From Streptomyces sp. CB03234 (GTDB lineage: Bacteria; Actinomycetota; Actinomycetes; Streptomycetales; Streptomycetaceae): a stretch of DNA of 43,607 nucleotides. The first letter of the stretch is position 1; each line of letters opens with the position of its first letter. Positions 33,765-42,122 of the stretch are shown here, one piece after another. The stretch spans positions 1-43,607 of the forward strand of contig NZ_LIYH01000012.1 in assembly GCF_001905885.1 (NCBI RefSeq), given 5' to 3'. The notes beneath the pieces were generated by a model. The model saw nothing but the letters and a program-made list of their open reading frames with translations, was not told the DNA's origin and did no database searches. Position numbers and translations under genes: made by a program.

Positions 33765-34325
33765 ATGAACCCGTCGATGGACGACCGGCACATCCTCGCG
33801 GAGATGGAGCGACACCTCGCCCGGGATGACCCCGAGCTGGCATCGGTGATGGACGCCCTCAACCGTCAATTCCCCGAGAACGATGTGGGTGACCGCAGCG
33901 ACGACAAGTCACCGCACGATTGGCAATGGAAAGTGGCCATCGTGTTCGCCGTCGTGGCGGTGCTGGGGATGATCCTCACGGCGGTCTTCACCCGGCAGGC
34001 GCCCCCCGACGACAACAAGGGCCCGCCGAACGGCGTCACTCCGGCCCGCTCCGTACAGATCCAGCGCCGCGTCCTGCCGGGTCCACCGGTGAGGCATCGG
34101 CGCACGAGCACCGCCGGTGCCGAGCATCCCGCTCGTTCCCGACGGAGGCGGGACGGTGTGCCGACGCTCGTGCCCGACGCCTCCAGGCGGCCGTTCGAGG
34201 GACCGTCCGTCAGTGACGCAATGTCAGCTGTGCTCGTACGGGCTCCGGCGTATCCGGCGCATCCGGTGCCCACGGCCCTGATCAACGAGCCGCATGCCGG
34301 CCGCCCCGAACGCGCGCCTCCCTAG
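33765..34325 (+). CDS. DUF3040-like small membrane protein
   Basis: A 186-residue frame. Residues 1-35 (MDDRHILAEMERHLARDDPE, then LASVMDALNRQF) match the N-terminal helix of DUF3040 actinobacterial proteins. One hydrophobic segment follows (WKVAIVFAVVAVLGMILTAV). The 100-residue tail after DDNKGPPNGV is basic and low in complexity; its last part may be read-through past a lost stop. It starts 10 bp after the slipin stop and appears to be the third gene of that run. Function unknown. Confidence 0.65.
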   Translation: MNPSMDDRHILAEMERHLARDDPELASVMDALNRQFPENDVGDRSDDKSPHDWQWKVAIVFAVVAVLGMILTAVFTRQAPPDDNKGPPNGVTPARSVQIQRRVLPGPPVRHRRTSTAGAEHPARSRRRRDGVPTLVPDASRRPFEGPSVSDAMSAVLVRAPAYPAHPVPTALINEPHAGRPERAPP

Positions 34326-34389
34326 TGTCGGCAATTCCCCGGCCCGAACCGTCTTCCGTAGGCCCCTTGACCGCCGAGAGACCGCCCAT

Positions 34390-35775
34390 ATGCCCCGGAG
34401 CAACCACAAGGCCCGCACCTTCCTCGGGCGGCTCCCGCTGCCGGAGCGCACCTTCGTGGCAGACGCTCTGCGCACGGAGACCGTCGGCGGCATGGTCCTG
34501 CTCGCCGCGGCAGCCATCGCGCTTGTATGGGCGAACACGCCCCTGAGCAGCGCGTACGAATCGGTCCGGAACTTCCGCTTCGGCATCGAGGCACTGGGCC
34601 TCCATCTCTCCGTGGCCCACTGGACGTCCGACGGACTGCTGACCATCTTCTTCTTCGTCGCCGGCGCCGAACTCAAGCGCGAGCTGGTGATCGGCGAACT
34701 GCGTCACCCGGGCACCGCGCTCCTGCCCGTGGTCGCGGCCGCCAGTGGCATGCTCGTACCGGCACTCGTGTACGGGCTCGTCGCCACCTCCCTGGGCGGG
34801 ACGTGGAACGGCTGGGCCGTTCCCATGGCCACCGACATCGCCTTCGCACTGGGCGTGCTCGCGGTGATCAGCACGCATCTGCCGTCCGCCCTGCGCGCCT
34901 TTCTGCTCACCCTCGCGGTCGTCGACGACCTCGGGGCCATCATCGTCATCGCCGTCTTCTACACCTCGACGATCTACCTTCCCGCCCTCATCGGCGCCGT
35001 ACTGGGCCTCGCGTTGTTCTTCCACCTGCACGACCGGCGGCAGGTGCATGGCTGGTACTGGTACCTGCCCTTGGCGCTGGTGATATGGGGACTGACGCAC
35101 GCCAGTGGTGTCCACGCGACGGTTGCCGGGGTCGCCATGGGGCTGCTGCTGCGCGTGGCGAAGGACGGCGAGAGCGGCAGACGCCCGGCTGAGCGGATCG
35201 CCCACCTGGTCCGCCCCGTCTCCGCGGGAGTCGCGGTCCCGCTGTTCGCGCTGTTCGCGGCCGGAGTGAGCATCTCCGGCGACACCTGGGGTGAGGTCGC
35301 CGGAAATCCGGAGCCCTTGGGCGTGGCGCTCGGCCTGGCCGTCGGCAAGCTCCTGGGTGTCGCCGGCGGCTCCTACCTCGCCGTGCGCTTCACCCGAGCC
35401 CGACTCAGCGCGGACCTGGTCTGGGCCGATGTCGTGGCCGTGGCCATGCTGGCCGGCATCGGCTTCACCGTCTCCCTGCTGATCGGCGAACTCGCCTACC
35501 CCGACCCGGCCCAACTCGAGCCCATCAAGGCCGGAGTCCTCCTCGGTTCGCTGACGTCCGCCATCGTGGCGTGCCTGCTGCTGAGACTGCGGAACAACAC
35601 ATACCGCCGCATGTACGAGGCAGAGACCGCCGACCAGAACGCGGACGGTACCCCCGACATCTACCAGCAAGGCAACGCGGAGCAGGGCCCCGTCCCAGAG
35701 CGCGCCGAACGTTCTGAAGCAGGCGGCGGCGGTGACGATCCACCGCACTCGACAGGCGACGAGCCGCGCCGGTGA
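34390..35775 (+). CDS. nhaA: Na+/H+ antiporter NhaA (copy 1)
   Basis: A 461-residue NhaA-family antiporter with about 12 membrane segments. The transport-site Asp pair is in LAVVDDLGAI, matching E. coli Asp163-Asp164, and the nearby MATDIAFALGVL carries the Asp133 equivalent. Other family segments are ELKRELVIGELR and HATVAGVAMGLLL. It exports Na+ in exchange for protons, mainly at alkaline pH. The C-terminal tail contains DQNADGTPDIYQQ, a DxNxDG calcium-loop-like motif also found in copy 2, followed by a charged low-complexity end. ATG 34390 begins the family-typical N-terminus; the ribosome-binding site is weak. Confidence 0.93.
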   Translation: MPRSNHKARTFLGRLPLPERTFVADALRTETVGGMVLLAAAAIALVWANTPLSSAYESVRNFRFGIEALGLHLSVAHWTSDGLLTIFFFVAGAELKRELVIGELRHPGTALLPVVAAASGMLVPALVYGLVATSLGGTWNGWAVPMATDIAFALGVLAVISTHLPSALRAFLLTLAVVDDLGAIIVIAVFYTSTIYLPALIGAVLGLALFFHLHDRRQVHGWYWYLPLALVIWGLTHASGVHATVAGVAMGLLLRVAKDGESGRRPAERIAHLVRPVSAGVAVPLFALFAAGVSISGDTWGEVAGNPEPLGVALGLAVGKLLGVAGGSYLAVRFTRARLSADLVWADVVAVAMLAGIGFTVSLLIGELAYPDPAQLEPIKAGVLLGSLTSAIVACLLLRLRNNTYRRMYEAETADQNADGTPDIYQQGNAEQGPVPERAERSEAGGGGDDPPHSTGDEPRR

Positions 35776-35931
35776 AACGAGCGATCAGCGGGATACTCCA
35801 TGGGGTGACGTCCCACGATGCCGAGGAGGAGCGCCGCCCCCCTCCCCCCCGCACGCCGCCCCCGCACGCCGCCGGCGCTCGGGAGTTGGTGACGAAGACC
35901 CGCTCACGGCGCGCGCTACCGCGCTTTCCGG

Positions 35932-37230
35932 TCACTGATCCGGGGAACCGGCTCGCTGGTAGATGTCGGGGATGCCGTCGTGGTCGTCGTCGCGCTCCTC
36001 CTCCTCGTACAGGCGCCGGTAGATCGCGTTTCGGCGCTTGACCAGGAGGGCGGCGAGGCCGGCGGCGATGAGGGAGCCCACCAGGACGGCCGCCTTGACG
36101 TGCTCGGCCGCGGCCGGGTCGGGGAAGGCCAGTTCGCCGATGAGCAGGGCGACGGTGAAGCCGATCCCGGCGAGTACGGCCAGGGCGAAGACGTCGGCCC
36201 AGGCGAGGTCCGGGTTGAGGCGGGCTCGGGTGAAGCGGGCAGCGAGGTAGGTGCCGGCGAAGATGCCGAGGGCCTTGCCGGCGACCAGACCCAGGAGAAC
36301 CCCAAGCGGCTCCGGTTCAGTGAGGACGGCCCCGAGAGACGCGGCCGTCACGCTGACGCCGGAGGCGAAGAGCGCGAACAGAGGCACCGCGATACCGGCG
36401 GACACCGGGTGGAGCCGGTGGGAGGTGCGTTCGGCGGGGGAGGCGTTCTCGCCCTTGTCGCGGGTGGTGCGCAGGATCAGGCCCATGGCCACGCCCGCCA
36501 CGGTGGCGTGGACGCCGCCGTGGTACATCAGCGCCCAGATCGCCATACCGAGCGGGACGTACCACCACCAGCCCCGCACCCGGAACCGCTGGAGCGCGTA
36601 GAAGACCACGAGTCCGGCGAAAGCGCCGCCCAGCGCCGCGAAGTTCAGGCTGCTGGTGAAGAACACCGCGATGACCAGGATCCCACCGAGGTCGTCGACG
36701 ACCGCGAGGGTGAGCAAGAAGGCGCGCAGCGCGGCCGGCAGATGACTGCTGAGTACGGCGAGGACGGCGAGGGCGAAGGCGATGTCGGTGGCCATCGGTA
36801 CGGCCCAGCCGTTCAGGTTCCCGCCGCCTGCCCAGGCGGTGATGGTGTAGAAGGCGGCAGGGACGACCATGCCGGAGACCGCGGCGATGACCGGGAGGGC
36901 GGCCGTCGCGGGGGTACGCAGTTCGCCGACGACCAGTTCTCGCTTGAGCTCGATGCCGGCGACGAGGAAGAAGACGGTCAGTAGCCCGTCGGCGGTCCAG
37001 TGCCCTACCGAGAGGTCGAGGCCGAGGGCGGGTATGCCGAAGTGGAAGTCACGTATTCGCTCGTAGGTATCGCCCCATGGGCTGTTGACCCACAACAGCG
37101 CGACCACGGCGGCAGCCAGGAGGACCAGTCCGCCGACGGTCTCCGTCCTGAGGGCCTGGACCACCGCATTGCGTTCCGGCAGGGGCAGGAGTCCGAGGAA
37201 GGGGGAACGCTCGCGGGGCGCGGCAGCCAT
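35932..37230 (-). CDS. nhaA: Na+/H+ antiporter NhaA (copy 2)
   Basis: A 432-residue paralogue of copy 1, encoded convergently 156 bp away. It keeps LAVVDDLGGI and MATDIAFALAVL, the transport-site Asp motifs, plus ELKRELVVGELR and HATVAGVAMGLIL. The tail ends in DDDHDGIPDIYQ, again a DxDxDG-type motif. ATG 37230 has GGAGG about ten bases upstream; the frame opens earlier but those residues are not family-like. The copies are clearly diverged along their length, so this is old duplication or separate acquisition. The gap between the two genes holds only a C-rich tract near 35836-35850 with a repeated GCACGCCGCC unit. Confidence 0.93.
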   Translation of the reverse strand: MAAAPRERSPFLGLLPLPERNAVVQALRTETVGGLVLLAAAVVALLWVNSPWGDTYERIRDFHFGIPALGLDLSVGHWTADGLLTVFFLVAGIELKRELVVGELRTPATAALPVIAAVSGMVVPAAFYTITAWAGGGNLNGWAVPMATDIAFALAVLAVLSSHLPAALRAFLLTLAVVDDLGGILVIAVFFTSSLNFAALGGAFAGLVVFYALQRFRVRGWWWYVPLGMAIWALMYHGGVHATVAGVAMGLILRTTRDKGENASPAERTSHRLHPVSAGIAVPLFALFASGVSVTAASLGAVLTEPEPLGVLLGLVAGKALGIFAGTYLAARFTRARLNPDLAWADVFALAVLAGIGFTVALLIGELAFPDPAAAEHVKAAVLVGSLIAAGLAALLVKRRNAIYRRLYEEEERDDDHDGIPDIYQRAGSPDQ

Positions 37231-37385
37231 CGGGGAGTACCTCCGGGGATCGGCTTGAGGGCATACGAGCCCCTGGGACGCCGACCAGACTTCCCGGCAC
37301 ACCGCGCGTCCCACCCTGCCGCTCAGGAGGGGTCCTTGACGCGTTCTTCACACCCTAACCGCCGGTCCCTGATCCCACCAGAGGC

Positions 37386-37404
37386 CGTTTCACGTGCTGA
37401 AACG
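37386..37404. promoter_or_regulatory. Inverted repeat upstream of nhaA copy 2
   Basis: CGTTTCA (37386-37392) and TGAAACG (37398-37404) are perfect 7-bp arms around CGTGC, about 155 bp upstream of the NhaA copy 2 start. The form suits an operator for this minus-strand gene. A minor terminator for the gene upstream is less likely because a much stronger one lies next to it. Confidence 0.4.
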
Positions 37405-37419
37405 CCGTCAAGGCATAAC

Positions 37420-37466
37420 GAGCGGGCCCGTACACACCAAGGCGCGAGGTGTGTACGGGCCCGCTC
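37420..37466. terminator. Long stem-loop terminator after the AGCS symporter
   Basis: A perfect 19-bp inverted repeat (37420-37438 with 37448-37466) surrounds a 9-base loop, 24 bp past the symporter stop codon. There is no strong T-run, as is common for terminators in this kind of organism. It insulates the symporter gene from NhaA copy 2. Confidence 0.88.
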
Positions 37467-37489
37467 AAGGATTCGGGCCGCGGGGGCGG

Positions 37490-39022
37490 TCAGACGGTGG
37501 TCTTCACCGACTCCTGGTCTTCGTCCTCGGTGATCTCACCGGCGTTGCGGGCGCGGACGAATTCCAGGAAGGAGTTCAGCTCGCGCTTGACGACCGGGGC
37601 GAGGAGGTACAGGCCGATGATGTTGATGACGGCGAGCATGAACAGCACCGCGTCCGCCATGTCGATCAGCGTCTGGAGCGTCAGCAGGGAACCGCCCACC
37701 GCGAACAACGTATAGAAGACCTTGAAGGTGAGCTCGCTGGTCCGGCTGCGGCCGAAGAGGTGCGTCCAGGCCTTCATGCAGTAATAGCCCCAGGTCAGCA
37801 CCGTGGAGATGGCGAACAGCATCACCGCGAAGGTGAGGATGTAGGGGAACCACGGCATCACGGTGCCGAAGGCGTCGGAGGTGATGGTCACACCGCCGAT
37901 GGACTCGCCGGCGCGTGCCTCGGCCCAGCTGGCCGGGTTGGCGATGACGATGGTCAGCGCGGTCATCGTGCAGATGACGACGGTGTCGATGAACGGCTCC
38001 AGCAGCGCGACCAGGCCCTCGCTCGCGGGGTGCTTGGTCTTGACGGCGGAGTGCGCGATCGGGGCGGAGCCGAGACCGGCCTCGTTGGAGAACGCGGCCC
38101 GCTTGAAACCGACGATCAGCGCGCCGAGGACACCGCCCGCCACGCCCTCCGGGTTGAAGGCGCCTTCGATGATGGTGGCGACGGCGGCGGGGACGGCGGT
38201 GACGTTGACCAGGATGACGACCAGGCAGGCCACGATGTAGATGCCGGCCATGGCGGGCACGAGCTTGCTGGTGACGCTGGCGATGGAGCGGATGCCGCCG
38301 AGCAGCACGATGCCGACGAGTGAGGCGATGAGGATGCCGAAGAACAGCGCGCCGGCCGAGGAGCCCATCAGGCCGTCCTCGCCGCCGGTGATGGAGACCA
38401 GCTGGGCGTAGGACTGGTTGACCTGGAAGAGGTTGCCGCCGAAGAGGCCGAAGAACAGCACGAAGAAGGAGGCGAGGAGGCCGAGGATCTTGCCGAGGGT
38501 CTTGCCGTTCTTGCCGAAGCGCTCGGCCAGGCCCTTGGGCAGGTAGTGCATCGGGCCGCCGGAGACGGTGCCGTCGGCGTGCACCTCGCGGTACTTCACG
38601 CCGAGGGTGACCTCGACGAACTTGGTGGCCATGCCCAGCAGGCCGCACAGGATCATCCAGAACGTGGCACCCGGGCCACCGATGGAGACGGCGACGGCCA
38701 CACCGGCGATGTTTCCGAGGCCGACGGTGCCGGAGACGGCGGCGGTCAGGGCCTGGAAGTGGTTGACCTCACCGGCCGACCCCTTCTCGTCGTACTTCCC
38801 TCTCACCACGTCGACGGCGAGCCGGAACTTCCGGATCTGGACCAGCCCGAACCAGCCGGTGAAGACGAGACCCGCGACGACGAGCCAGACGACGATGAGG
38901 GGCAGCTCTGTACCGCCCACGTGGACGGAGTAGAAGACGACGTCCACGAGCCAGGTTGCTATGGGCTCGAAGAATCCGCTGACGGCTTCGTCGACGGACG
39001 TGGTGATGGAGTCGAGTGACAC
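37490..39022 (-). CDS. Na+:alanine/glycine symporter, AGCS family
   Basis: A 510-residue secondary transporter. AGCS hallmarks are clear: FQALTAAVSGTVGLGNIAGV, GPGATFWMILCGLLGMATKF, VKYREVHADGTVSGGPMHYL and FKRAAFSNEAGLGSAPIAHS. About 11 hydrophobic segments follow the family pattern. It imports alanine or glycine with Na+, so it adds to the Na+ load that the neighbouring antiporters remove. GTG 39022 has GAGG upstream. Its likely promoter at 39251-39280 leaves a leader of about 220 bases in which I saw no known riboswitch. Confidence 0.92.
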   Translation of the reverse strand: MSLDSITTSVDEAVSGFFEPIATWLVDVVFYSVHVGGTELPLIVVWLVVAGLVFTGWFGLVQIRKFRLAVDVVRGKYDEKGSAGEVNHFQALTAAVSGTVGLGNIAGVAVAVSIGGPGATFWMILCGLLGMATKFVEVTLGVKYREVHADGTVSGGPMHYLPKGLAERFGKNGKTLGKILGLLASFFVLFFGLFGGNLFQVNQSYAQLVSITGGEDGLMGSSAGALFFGILIASLVGIVLLGGIRSIASVTSKLVPAMAGIYIVACLVVILVNVTAVPAAVATIIEGAFNPEGVAGGVLGALIVGFKRAAFSNEAGLGSAPIAHSAVKTKHPASEGLVALLEPFIDTVVICTMTALTIVIANPASWAEARAGESIGGVTITSDAFGTVMPWFPYILTFAVMLFAISTVLTWGYYCMKAWTHLFGRSRTSELTFKVFYTLFAVGGSLLTLQTLIDMADAVLFMLAVINIIGLYLLAPVVKRELNSFLEFVRARNAGEITEDEDQESVKTTV

Positions 39023-39472
39023 GGTGGTTACCTCGATGGCGCAGGGACCGGCGCGCGGGAGGTTGCGCCGGAAGATGTGCGGTCTGTGAGCGAACGCCGT
39101 TGTCCGATCGGCGACCCTGGGTTCACGTACCGCGGACTCGGAGCGTGATCACCCTGGTCGTGCAGTCGGCAGGTGCGCCGACGCCCCGCCGGTCGGCGAG
39201 GGGCGGTGCCACCAGCGGAGTCGCGCAGTTCTACCACGCCCTTTGCGGGTTCTTTAGTGATGTGAATCACATAACCGCAAGTAATCTTCGAAAGTGCCAG
39301 CGCGCGAGACCGGACCGTTATCCGGTCAGCAGAGTCCGTTCATCGGACATCTAGATGCCGATGGCGTCGCCTTCTGGCCAAATTCGGCCCCTCCAGGATG
39401 CGGGCACGGCAATCTACGCTGGTGCCTTCACTTCCCACTCCGCGCGCTTCCTCCGGCGGACCCGCCGGACAC
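39023..39472. other. Divergent intergenic region, symporter and RCK protein
   Basis: About 450 bp between the symporter and the RCK protein. It is mostly GC-rich leader DNA on the symporter side. An AT-richer patch at 39248-39300 carries the probable symporter promoter and a palindrome. No gene is supportable. Confidence 0.6.
39251..39280 (-). promoter_or_regulatory. Symporter promoter with palindrome inside the spacer
   Basis: On the minus strand, TTGCGG (39275-39280) and TAAAGA (39251-39256) are 18 bp apart, a plausible vegetative -35/-10 pair. Inside the spacer, ATGTGA-A-TCACAT (39260-39272) is a perfect 6-bp-arm palindrome. A protein bound there would block RNA polymerase, so repression is the natural reading. 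The palindrome resembles CRP- or GntR-type sites but no specific regulator can be named. Confidence 0.5.
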
Positions 39473-41392
39473 ATGATCGTCTGTGGCGACGACGCCCTGG
39501 CCCACCGGCTGGCAGCAGAGCTGCGAGACGTCTACAAAGAGCAGGTCACGCTGGTATGCCCCGGCGGCGGTCCACCACTCGGACCGCGTCTCGCCGCGCC
39601 GGGGCAGGGCCGTGCCTCGGCACTTCTCGGGCGGGTGTCCGCCGCCGTGACCGGCACGCCACCTGCCCTCGCGGTGACGCGTACGGCCACCGTGGAAGCC
39701 GACGAACCCACCGAGACGGTGCTCGAGGCGGCAGGCGCGAGCGAGGCCGCCGCACTGGCGCTCGTGTACGACGACGATGAGACCAACATCCGCGCCGCAC
39801 TGACCGCCCGGCGCCTCAACCCCGGCCTGCGACTCGTCATCCGGCTCTACAACCGCAAGCTCGGCCAGCACCTGGAGGAACTCCTCGACCAGGCGGCCCT
39901 GGTCGCCATGCCTGGCATGGATCCGGCCGCCCTCGACGCGTCCACCACCGTGCTCTCCGACGCCGACACGGCGGCACCCGCTCTCGCCGCCACGGCCGTC
40001 GCGGGCACCAGCAAAGTCGTCCACGCCGACGGGCTGCTCCTGCGCGCCGTGGAGCGCACCCCGCCCGGTCGGGGTGAGACCGCCGACCCCGGCCTCTGCA
40101 CCCTGGCCCTGTTGTCCGCCACCACCACCGACCCCGCGGGTGAGGAGGGTTCGGACAGCAGCGGCACGGATGCGCCTCAGCTGCTCCCCGACCCGAGCAC
40201 CGTCGACGCCGCCGCCGGGCGCGGCACGATCGTCCTCGAAGCCGTCTCCCACACCGGCCCCCCGGTGACGGCCAGACGCTTGGGCGGGCGGGGCCTTCCG
40301 CTCTCCGAGCTCTTCTCCCGCCGCCTGCGCTGGGCCGTCGCCGGCCTGGCGCTGGCCGTGGTCGCCCTCGCGGTGGCCTCATGGCTGACGACGCCGGGGG
40401 CCCACCCGCTGCATGCCGCCTATGTCACGCTCCTCGACCTCTTCTCCATCAACGACCCGGCGGTCGACGAACCCCTCTCGCGCCAAGTGCTCCAACTGCT
40501 GGCCGGCCTGGTGGGGCTGGCCCTCCTGCCCCTTCTCGTGGCCGGCGCGCTGGAGGCACTGGGCGCGTTCCGCAGCGCCTCCGCCCTGCGCCGCCCCCCG
40601 CGCGGCCTGTCCGGACACGCCGTCCTGCTCGGCCTCGGCAAGATCGGCACTCGTGTCCTCGCCCAGCTCCGCGACCTGGACATCCCCGTGGTCTGCATCG
40701 AGGAGAACCCCGAGGCGCGCGGTGTCGCGCTCGCCCGCCGGCTGCGCGTGCCGATCATCATCGGCGACGTCACACAGGAGGGGGTGCTGGAGGCCGCCAA
40801 AGTCCACCGGGCCCACGCTCTCCTCGCCCTGACCAGCTCCGACACCACCAACCTGGAAGCCGCGCTGTACGCCCGTACGGTCAAGTCCGACTTGAGGGTG
40901 TCCCTGAGGTTGTACGACGACGACTTCGCCACGGCCGTCTACCGCACCCTGCGCGCCGCGCACCCGGACGCGGTCACCCGGAGCCGCAGCGTCACGCATC
41001 TGGCCGCCCCGGCCTTCGCGGGAGCGATGATGGGCCGGCAGATCCTCGGCGCCATACCGGTCGAGCGCAGAGTGCTCGTCTTCGCCGCGCTCGTGGTCGC
41101 CGGGCATCCCGAACTGGAGGGCCGCACCATCGAGGAGACCTTCCGGCCCGGTGCCTGGCGCATCCTGGCTCTGGACACCGTTGCCCCCGCCGACCGGCGC
41201 CCCGATCTGGCCGCCCCGCATCCCGCCGACGGTGAACAGCACCCCACCGGTCTGGTCTGGGACCTCCACCCCGGATATGTGCTCAAGCCGGAGGACCGCG
41301 TCGTGCTGGCCGCAACCCGTCGCGGCTTGGCTGAGCTGCTCGGCAGGCATCAGCAGCCGGATCGCGGGGAGCTGCGCAACGGCGAGCACTGA
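39473..41392 (+). CDS. RCK/TrkA-N protein with central membrane segments
   Basis: About 639 residues. Architecture: an N-terminal RCK/TrkA-N domain (MIVCGDDALAHRLAAELR), two or three membrane segments in the middle (WAVAGLALAVVALAVASWL; QLLAGLVGLALLPLLVAGAL), a second TrkA-N domain (GHAVLLGLGKIGTRVLAQLR) and a final RCK_C-like part. This is the layout of RCK-gated K+ channels and the related CASTOR/POLLUX type. No TVGYG-like selectivity filter is visible between the helices; the loop reads LLDLFSINDPAVDEP. It may conduct another ion or act as a sensor. Start is uncertain: ATG 39473 begins the first TrkA-N strand; ATG 39398 and GTG 39422 are upstream in frame. Confidence 0.8.
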   Translation: MIVCGDDALAHRLAAELRDVYKEQVTLVCPGGGPPLGPRLAAPGQGRASALLGRVSAAVTGTPPALAVTRTATVEADEPTETVLEAAGASEAAALALVYDDDETNIRAALTARRLNPGLRLVIRLYNRKLGQHLEELLDQAALVAMPGMDPAALDASTTVLSDADTAAPALAATAVAGTSKVVHADGLLLRAVERTPPGRGETADPGLCTLALLSATTTDPAGEEGSDSSGTDAPQLLPDPSTVDAAAGRGTIVLEAVSHTGPPVTARRLGGRGLPLSELFSRRLRWAVAGLALAVVALAVASWLTTPGAHPLHAAYVTLLDLFSINDPAVDEPLSRQVLQLLAGLVGLALLPLLVAGALEALGAFRSASALRRPPRGLSGHAVLLGLGKIGTRVLAQLRDLDIPVVCIEENPEARGVALARRLRVPIIIGDVTQEGVLEAAKVHRAHALLALTSSDTTNLEAALYARTVKSDLRVSLRLYDDDFATAVYRTLRAAHPDAVTRSRSVTHLAAPAFAGAMMGRQILGAIPVERRVLVFAALVVAGHPELEGRTIEETFRPGAWRILALDTVAPADRRPDLAAPHPADGEQHPTGLVWDLHPGYVLKPEDRVVLAATRRGLAELLGRHQQPDRGELRNGEH

Positions 41393-41395
41393 CCA

Positions 41396-41410
41396 CCCCG
41401 GCAGCCGGGG
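41396..41410. terminator. Short hairpin after the RCK protein gene
   Basis: CCCCGG-CAG-CCGGGG forms a 6-bp GC stem with a 3-base loop starting four bases after the stop codon. It is a modest terminator candidate without a T-run. Confidence 0.5.
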
Positions 41411-41545
41411 GTGCTGTACCCACACACGTGCGAGGTCGGCATCAAAGAGACGTCAAGACTGCCGGTGGACGGCACTGAAATGTCACGCAGGTGAGTGAGA
41501 CCCTCTGGTCACCTCGGGATTCACCCCGGTCAGGGAGGTACACAC

Positions 41546-42055
41546 ATGGGCTTGTTTCTCGGTCTCGGCATTGCGGGGCTCGTGCTGCTCGCCGCCTCCC
41601 TGGTCCTGGACGGAGTCCTGGAAGGTTTCCTCGACGGGGCGCTGGACGGGCTGTTCGACGGCTGGCTGTCGTTGCCGGTGATCGCGGGCTTCGTCTCGAT
41701 GCTCGGCTTCACCGGAGCGATCGTGCTCGGGAGTACCGGTCTGGGAGCAGGCCCGGCCACGGGAGCCGGAGTGGTCACCGGGGTCGGTGCCGGATGGCTG
41801 ACGTGGAAGCTGAGCCGCGCTCTGATGCGAGACCGGAGCGCAGTGGCTCCTTCCGGTGACGACCTCATCGGCACCGCCGGGTCGGTGGTCACGGCCATCC
41901 CGGCGGACGGCTACGGCGAGGTGCTGCTGCGTGTGGCCGGCCAGCCGGTGAAGTTCGCCGCCAAGGCGTCCGTTTCCGTCCAGCGGGGCACCGAGGTCTG
42001 GGTGGAGGCGGCTCTGTCCGCCGGCTCCGTACGCGTACGCCCGGTCGAACGGTGA
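41546..42055 (+). CDS. NfeD-like membrane protein (short, without protease domain)
   Basis: A 169-residue protein with an N-terminal helix (FLGLGIAGLVLLAASLVLDG), an acidic linker (DGVLEGFLDGALDGLFDGWL), a second hydrophobic part, and a C-terminal NfeD-type OB-fold (DLIGTAGSVVTAIPADGYGEVLLRV). This is the short NfeD class that pairs with flotillins rather than the protease class at 31596. AGGGAGG at 41532-41538 fixes the start. It is 67 bp upstream of the flotillin gene, forming a probable two-gene operon. Confidence 0.8.
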   Translation: MGLFLGLGIAGLVLLAASLVLDGVLEGFLDGALDGLFDGWLSLPVIAGFVSMLGFTGAIVLGSTGLGAGPATGAGVVTGVGAGWLTWKLSRALMRDRSAVAPSGDDLIGTAGSVVTAIPADGYGEVLLRVAGQPVKFAAKASVSVQRGTEVWVEAALSAGSVRVRPVER

Positions 42056-42122
42056 CCGGACGGCCCGCCTCCTCCCATCCGCCCACTCGATCCGCCCTTC
42101 ACAGCGAGCCAGGGAATACATC

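Noticed and set aside
35836..35880. C-rich tract with repeated GCACGCCGCC units between the two nhaA genes
   Set aside because: Low-complexity sequence in a high-GC genome; no terminator stem could be drawn with confidence.
39023..39244. Glycine riboswitch in the symporter leader
   Set aside because: The conserved glycine-aptamer core was not found by eye on the transcribed strand.
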